A stretch of 9,017 bases of DNA, taken from contig JAAZBA010000159.1 of NCBI GenBank assembly GCA_012514045.1, positions 1-9,017 on the forward strand. The letters are read 5' to 3'. Below are positions 6,707 to 9,017 of this stretch, piece by piece. Made by a program: the position numbers and the translations under genes. Below the pieces are notes generated by a model that saw only the letters and a program-made list of their open reading frames with translations, searched no databases and had not been told where the DNA came from. The DNA comes from Clostridiales bacterium (lineage in GTDB: Bacteria > Bacillota > Clostridia > Oscillospirales > QAMX01). Position 1 is the stretch's first letter, and the number at the start of each line of letters is the position of its first letter.

Positions 6707-8048
6707 CGCCCCTCTGTTTGATGCCCTGATGGATTACGCGGGGGAGCGCACCCTGCGGCTCCATATGCCAGGACACAAGGGAAAACCCCTTTCCATGGAG
6801 CGCGAAGGATTTTTATCTTTTTTTGACTTTACGGAGCTTAAGAGAACCGGTAACCTTTACGGAGGAGAGGACATCATTTCCGAGGCAGAAAAGCTCTGTG
6901 CAAGGCTCTACGGTGCAGATGCCTGCATGTTCATGACAAACGGATCTACGGGAGGCATACAGGCGGCTCTGGGCAGCGCAGCTTCCGGCGGGAAAATCCT
7001 CTGCGACAGAAGCGCCCATAAATGTGTAACGGCAGCCTCGGCGCTGTATGACATAGAGACAGACTATATCCTGCCGGAACTTTCGGAGAAATGCGGTTTT
7101 GTGTTGTCCTTTGATATGGGAGAGCTTGAGAAAAAGCTGAAAAAAGAGCGCTACAACGCTTTTGTCCTTACAAGCCCCACCTACTACGGAGTAATTCATG
7201 ATATTAAGGCGATCTCCGCCATATGCAAAGCTTACGGTACTTTGCTTATCACTGATAGCGCCCATGGCGCCCATTTTCCCGCCCTGGGGATCCCTTCGGC
7301 TATCGAACGGGGAGCGGATATTGCGGCTATATCAATGCACAAAACACTTCCTGCCTTGGGACAGTCGGCTATAGTGTTGTCCTCAAAGGACAGGATACGT
7401 GACATAAGGAGATTTGCCTCCCTGAGCAGCACTTCAAGCCCCTCATATGCTATTATGGCGTCGATTGACAAGGCGAGAGCGGATCTTGAGAGCTTCCCGG
7501 AGAGATATGTAAAGACAGCCTGCCTTGCCCACGACTTAAGGGAGTACCTTACGAGTTTTACGGATATTTGTATTCCATACATGGGGAAATCCTCTGATCC
7601 CTGCCGCCTGACAATTGATGTCACGGGACTGGGGATTACCGGATACGAAGCTTACAGCTTCCTTGAGGAGAGAGGCGTTGTATGCGAAATGGCGGACACC
7701 TGCTGCGTGATAATGATACTTACCTCATCGGACGACGATGAGGATTTAGAAAGACTCCGGCTTGCGCTTGTAGAGCTTAACGGCTTCAGAGGAGAGAAAA
7801 AGATCGCTCCAGTACCATTTACCCATCTGCCTAAGAGGATATGTTCTCCGAGAAAGGCGCTTTTGGGTGAGAGAAAAAGCGTCCCTCTGGGGGATGCCGA
7901 AGGGGAAATCGCCGCCGAAAGCGTAACCGTCTACCCTCCCGGCTGTGTTATTTTTGCTCCGGGAGAAGAAATTGATAAAATAGGCATTGAAATTTTGATA
8001 AATAATGGTTATAATATAAGTGACAAGATATATACTCAATTCGGATAA
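6699..8048 (+). CDS. Orn/Lys/Arg decarboxylase-like PLP enzyme (YaaO type)
   Basis: This fold-type-I PLP protein of 449 residues is the short YaaO/SpeA-like kind. It lacks the N-terminal wing domain of the large CadA/AdiA decarboxylases. Motifs, counted from ATG 6699, are HMPGHKG (22-28), TNGSTGG (80-86, PLP phosphate cup), TDSAHGAHF with Asp186 and His189, and SMHKTLPALGQSA with PLP lysine Lys215. The C-terminal domain ends with YPPGC and APGEE. The likely reaction is decarboxylation of a basic amino acid to a polyamine or its precursor, but the substrate is not determined. The ATG overlaps the racemase stop by 8 bases; an in-frame TTG at 6687 would add four residues and has no better ribosome site. 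Its position ahead of darA and holB matches Bacillus yaaO. Confidence 0.88.
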   Translation: MSNAPLFDALMDYAGERTLRLHMPGHKGKPLSMEREGFLSFFDFTELKRTGNLYGGEDIISEAEKLCARLYGADACMFMTNGSTGGIQAALGSAASGGKILCDRSAHKCVTAASALYDIETDYILPELSEKCGFVLSFDMGELEKKLKKERYNAFVLTSPTYYGVIHDIKAISAICKAYGTLLITDSAHGAHFPALGIPSAIERGADIAAISMHKTLPALGQSAIVLSSKDRIRDIRRFASLSSTSSPSYAIMASIDKARADLESFPERYVKTACLAHDLREYLTSFTDICIPYMGKSSDPCRLTIDVTGLGITGYEAYSFLEERGVVCEMADTCCVIMILTSSDDDEDLERLRLALVELNGFRGEKKIAPVPFTHLPKRICSPRKALLGERKSVPLGDAEGEIAAESVTVYPPGCVIFAPGEEIDKIGIEILINNGYNISDKIYTQFG

Positions 8049-8063
8049 AGGGGGAAAACCAAA

Positions 8064-8387
8064 ATGAAAATGATTCTTGCGATAATCAATCAGGACGATG
8101 CGAATCTCGTAACAAACGGACTTATGCACGAAGGGTACTCTGTTACAAAGCTGTCCACCACAGGAGGCTTCCTGAGAGCCGGAAACATGACAATACTCGT
8201 CGGCGTGGAGGATGACAAGGTAACAGCCGTAATTGATATAATCAGAAAGCATTCGCATAGCCGCAGGCAGGTTATACCTACAACCTCCGAGCTGGGAATG
8301 GGATTCTATCCCTCCATGCCTGTAGAGGTAACCGTGGGAGGTGCGACGGTATTTGTATTGGATGTAGATCATTTTGAGAGAGTCTGA
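8064..8387 (+). CDS. darA: Cyclic-di-AMP receptor DarA/PstA (YaaQ, DUF970)
   Basis: The product is 107 residues, the normal length for this PII-like trimeric signal protein, which binds cyclic di-AMP at subunit interfaces and in Firmicutes is thought to relay the nucleotide level to partners still poorly known. The sequence starts MKMILAIINQDDA and carries the ligand-loop signature TTGGFLRAGNMT (32-43), then VGVEDDKV and the C-terminal PVEVTVGGATVFVLDV (86-101). The loop between residues 62 and 85 is shorter and less conserved than the rest, as usual in this family. The start is ATG 8064 with AAGGGGG at 8048-8054, overlapping the last base of the decarboxylase stop. The gene ends inside the start region of holB. 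Identification is secure. Confidence 0.95.
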   Translation: MKMILAIINQDDANLVTNGLMHEGYSVTKLSTTGGFLRAGNMTILVGVEDDKVTAVIDIIRKHSHSRRQVIPTTSELGMGFYPSMPVEVTVGGATVFVLDVDHFERV

Positions 8388-9017
8388 TGCATATAAAAAA
8401 TGGCCGGGATGTACGCTTTACACAGCGGGCAGAGACGGGGAAGACCGTCTCAATGCCGCGCTGGAGCTGGCTTCGGGGCTTATTGAAGCCCACGGCGGCA
8501 ATAAGAATGCCGTTCGCAGAGTCAGGGAACGCATACATCCCGATGTTGTCATGCTTGCAGACAGTGAAGAAGCTATAAAAGTTGACGATATAAGGGATAT
8601 AAAGCGTGAATCCTTCGACGTACCCCATGAGGGAGGCGCAAAGGTGTTTATCATCCCCGAAGCCCAGAGGATGACGCCCCAGGCTCAATCATCCTTGCTG
8701 CTTATCACTGAGGAGCCTCCTGAGAGGGTGTTTTTTATCCTCACCGCGCCGGATATCCAGTCTGTTTTGCCCACGGTGCTGTCCAGATGCACTGTATTTC
8801 GGCTTTCCGGACAGGAGACGGAGAAACCGGAAGAAGACGACGCGACAGCTGAGTTGGCAAAGGAGCTGGCGCTTCTGTTCGCAGAGGGAAGCGAGTATAT
8901 GATTGCACGCTTCACCTGGAACAATCAGAAGCTCAAGAAAAACGAAGCTGCCGGAATGCTTAAAGCGTTTCTGCTGTGCCTGCGTGACGCGGCGGCAATA
9001 TCCTCGGGAGCGGATGA
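8374..9017 (+). CDS. holB: Divergent DNA polymerase III delta' subunit, 3' end beyond the window
   Basis: The visible 214 residues match the clamp-loader delta' subunit, which with tau/gamma and delta loads the sliding clamp. HPDVV (55-59), IKVDDIRDIKRE (68-79), a TPQAQSSLLLITEEPPE stretch (101-117) and SRC (137-139, arginine finger) are in family order. The front is degenerate. GRDGEDRL (19-26) stands where a P-loop-like GPEGxGKR is usual, and the zinc cysteines expected before HPDV are all absent. The Walker-B-like segment reads IIPEAQRM (93-100). Delta' does not hydrolyse ATP, so these losses may be tolerated. Compared with typical delta' the N-terminus lacks roughly 20-30 residues. The start is uncertain: TTG 8374 is the first usable codon after an in-frame TAG at 8365 and overlaps darA by 14 bases, with only a weak GGATG site upstream. 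Confidence 0.8.
   Translation, partial: MRESDAYKKWPGCTLYTAGRDGEDRLNAALELASGLIEAHGGNKNAVRRVRERIHPDVVMLADSEEAIKVDDIRDIKRESFDVPHEGGAKVFIIPEAQRMTPQAQSSLLLITEEPPERVFFILTAPDIQSVLPTVLSRCTVFRLSGQETEKPEEDDATAELAKELALLFAEGSEYMIARFTWNNQKLKKNEAAGMLKAFLLCLRDAAAISSGAD

Noticed and set aside
8387..8578. 63-codon open frame starting at the ATG that overlaps the darA stop
   Set aside because: Its peptide resembles nothing I recognise, while the frame one base back encodes conserved delta' motifs. The ATG itself is discussed as a possible shifted start.
1..9017. CRISPR repeats, tRNA, rRNA or riboswitches
   Set aside because: No spaced direct repeats, cloverleaf or recognisable riboswitch core was seen by eye; the longest gene-free stretch is under 200 bases.

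Overview
The window is a gene-dense stretch from what looks like an anaerobic, low- to mid-GC Firmicute, most likely a clostridium. The evidence is a corrinoid-activator-type Fe-S/ASKHA protein (typical of anaerobes), a DarA/PstA cyclic-di-AMP receptor beside a YaaO-like decarboxylase and holB (a Firmicutes arrangement), a FemX-type cell-wall ligase, and strong AGGAGG-like ribosome sites serving TTG and GTG starts. This placement is inferred from gene content.

Left part (1-2397, + strand): a short open frame at the very edge resembles the tail of a transposase. It is followed by a compact reductive activator of corrinoid enzymes and by yebC, a translational regulator or ribosome-rescue factor. 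A strong hairpin terminator at 2352-2397 closes this unit.

Middle (2469-3783): one gene on the - strand encodes a CARF-plus-nuclease protein of the Card1/Can2 (DUF1887) type. Proteins of this family are known as cyclic-oligoadenylate-activated nucleases in type III CRISPR defence, but there is no CRISPR array or cas gene here. Its promoter faces a divergent + strand promoter across a 142-base intergenic region that holds a 7+7-base dyad, a possible shared operator.

Right part (3784-9017, + strand): an apparent six-gene operon with gaps of 22 bases or less, or overlaps. The order is an HGGG-type alpha/beta-hydrolase, a FemX-like aminoacyl-tRNA-dependent peptidoglycan ligase, an alanine-racemase-family enzyme, a fold-type-I Orn/Lys/Arg decarboxylase-like PLP enzyme, darA, and a divergent holB (delta' clamp-loader subunit) that runs off the window. 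The last three genes match the Bacillus yaaO-tmk-yaaQ-yaaR-holB neighbourhood, with tmk and yaaR missing. The ligase and racemase suggest a link to cell-wall peptide chemistry.

The points most worth following are the solitary CARF nuclease with its altered active-site motif and divergent control region, and the holB gene, whose P-loop and zinc-cysteine region are degenerate and whose start is ambiguous.
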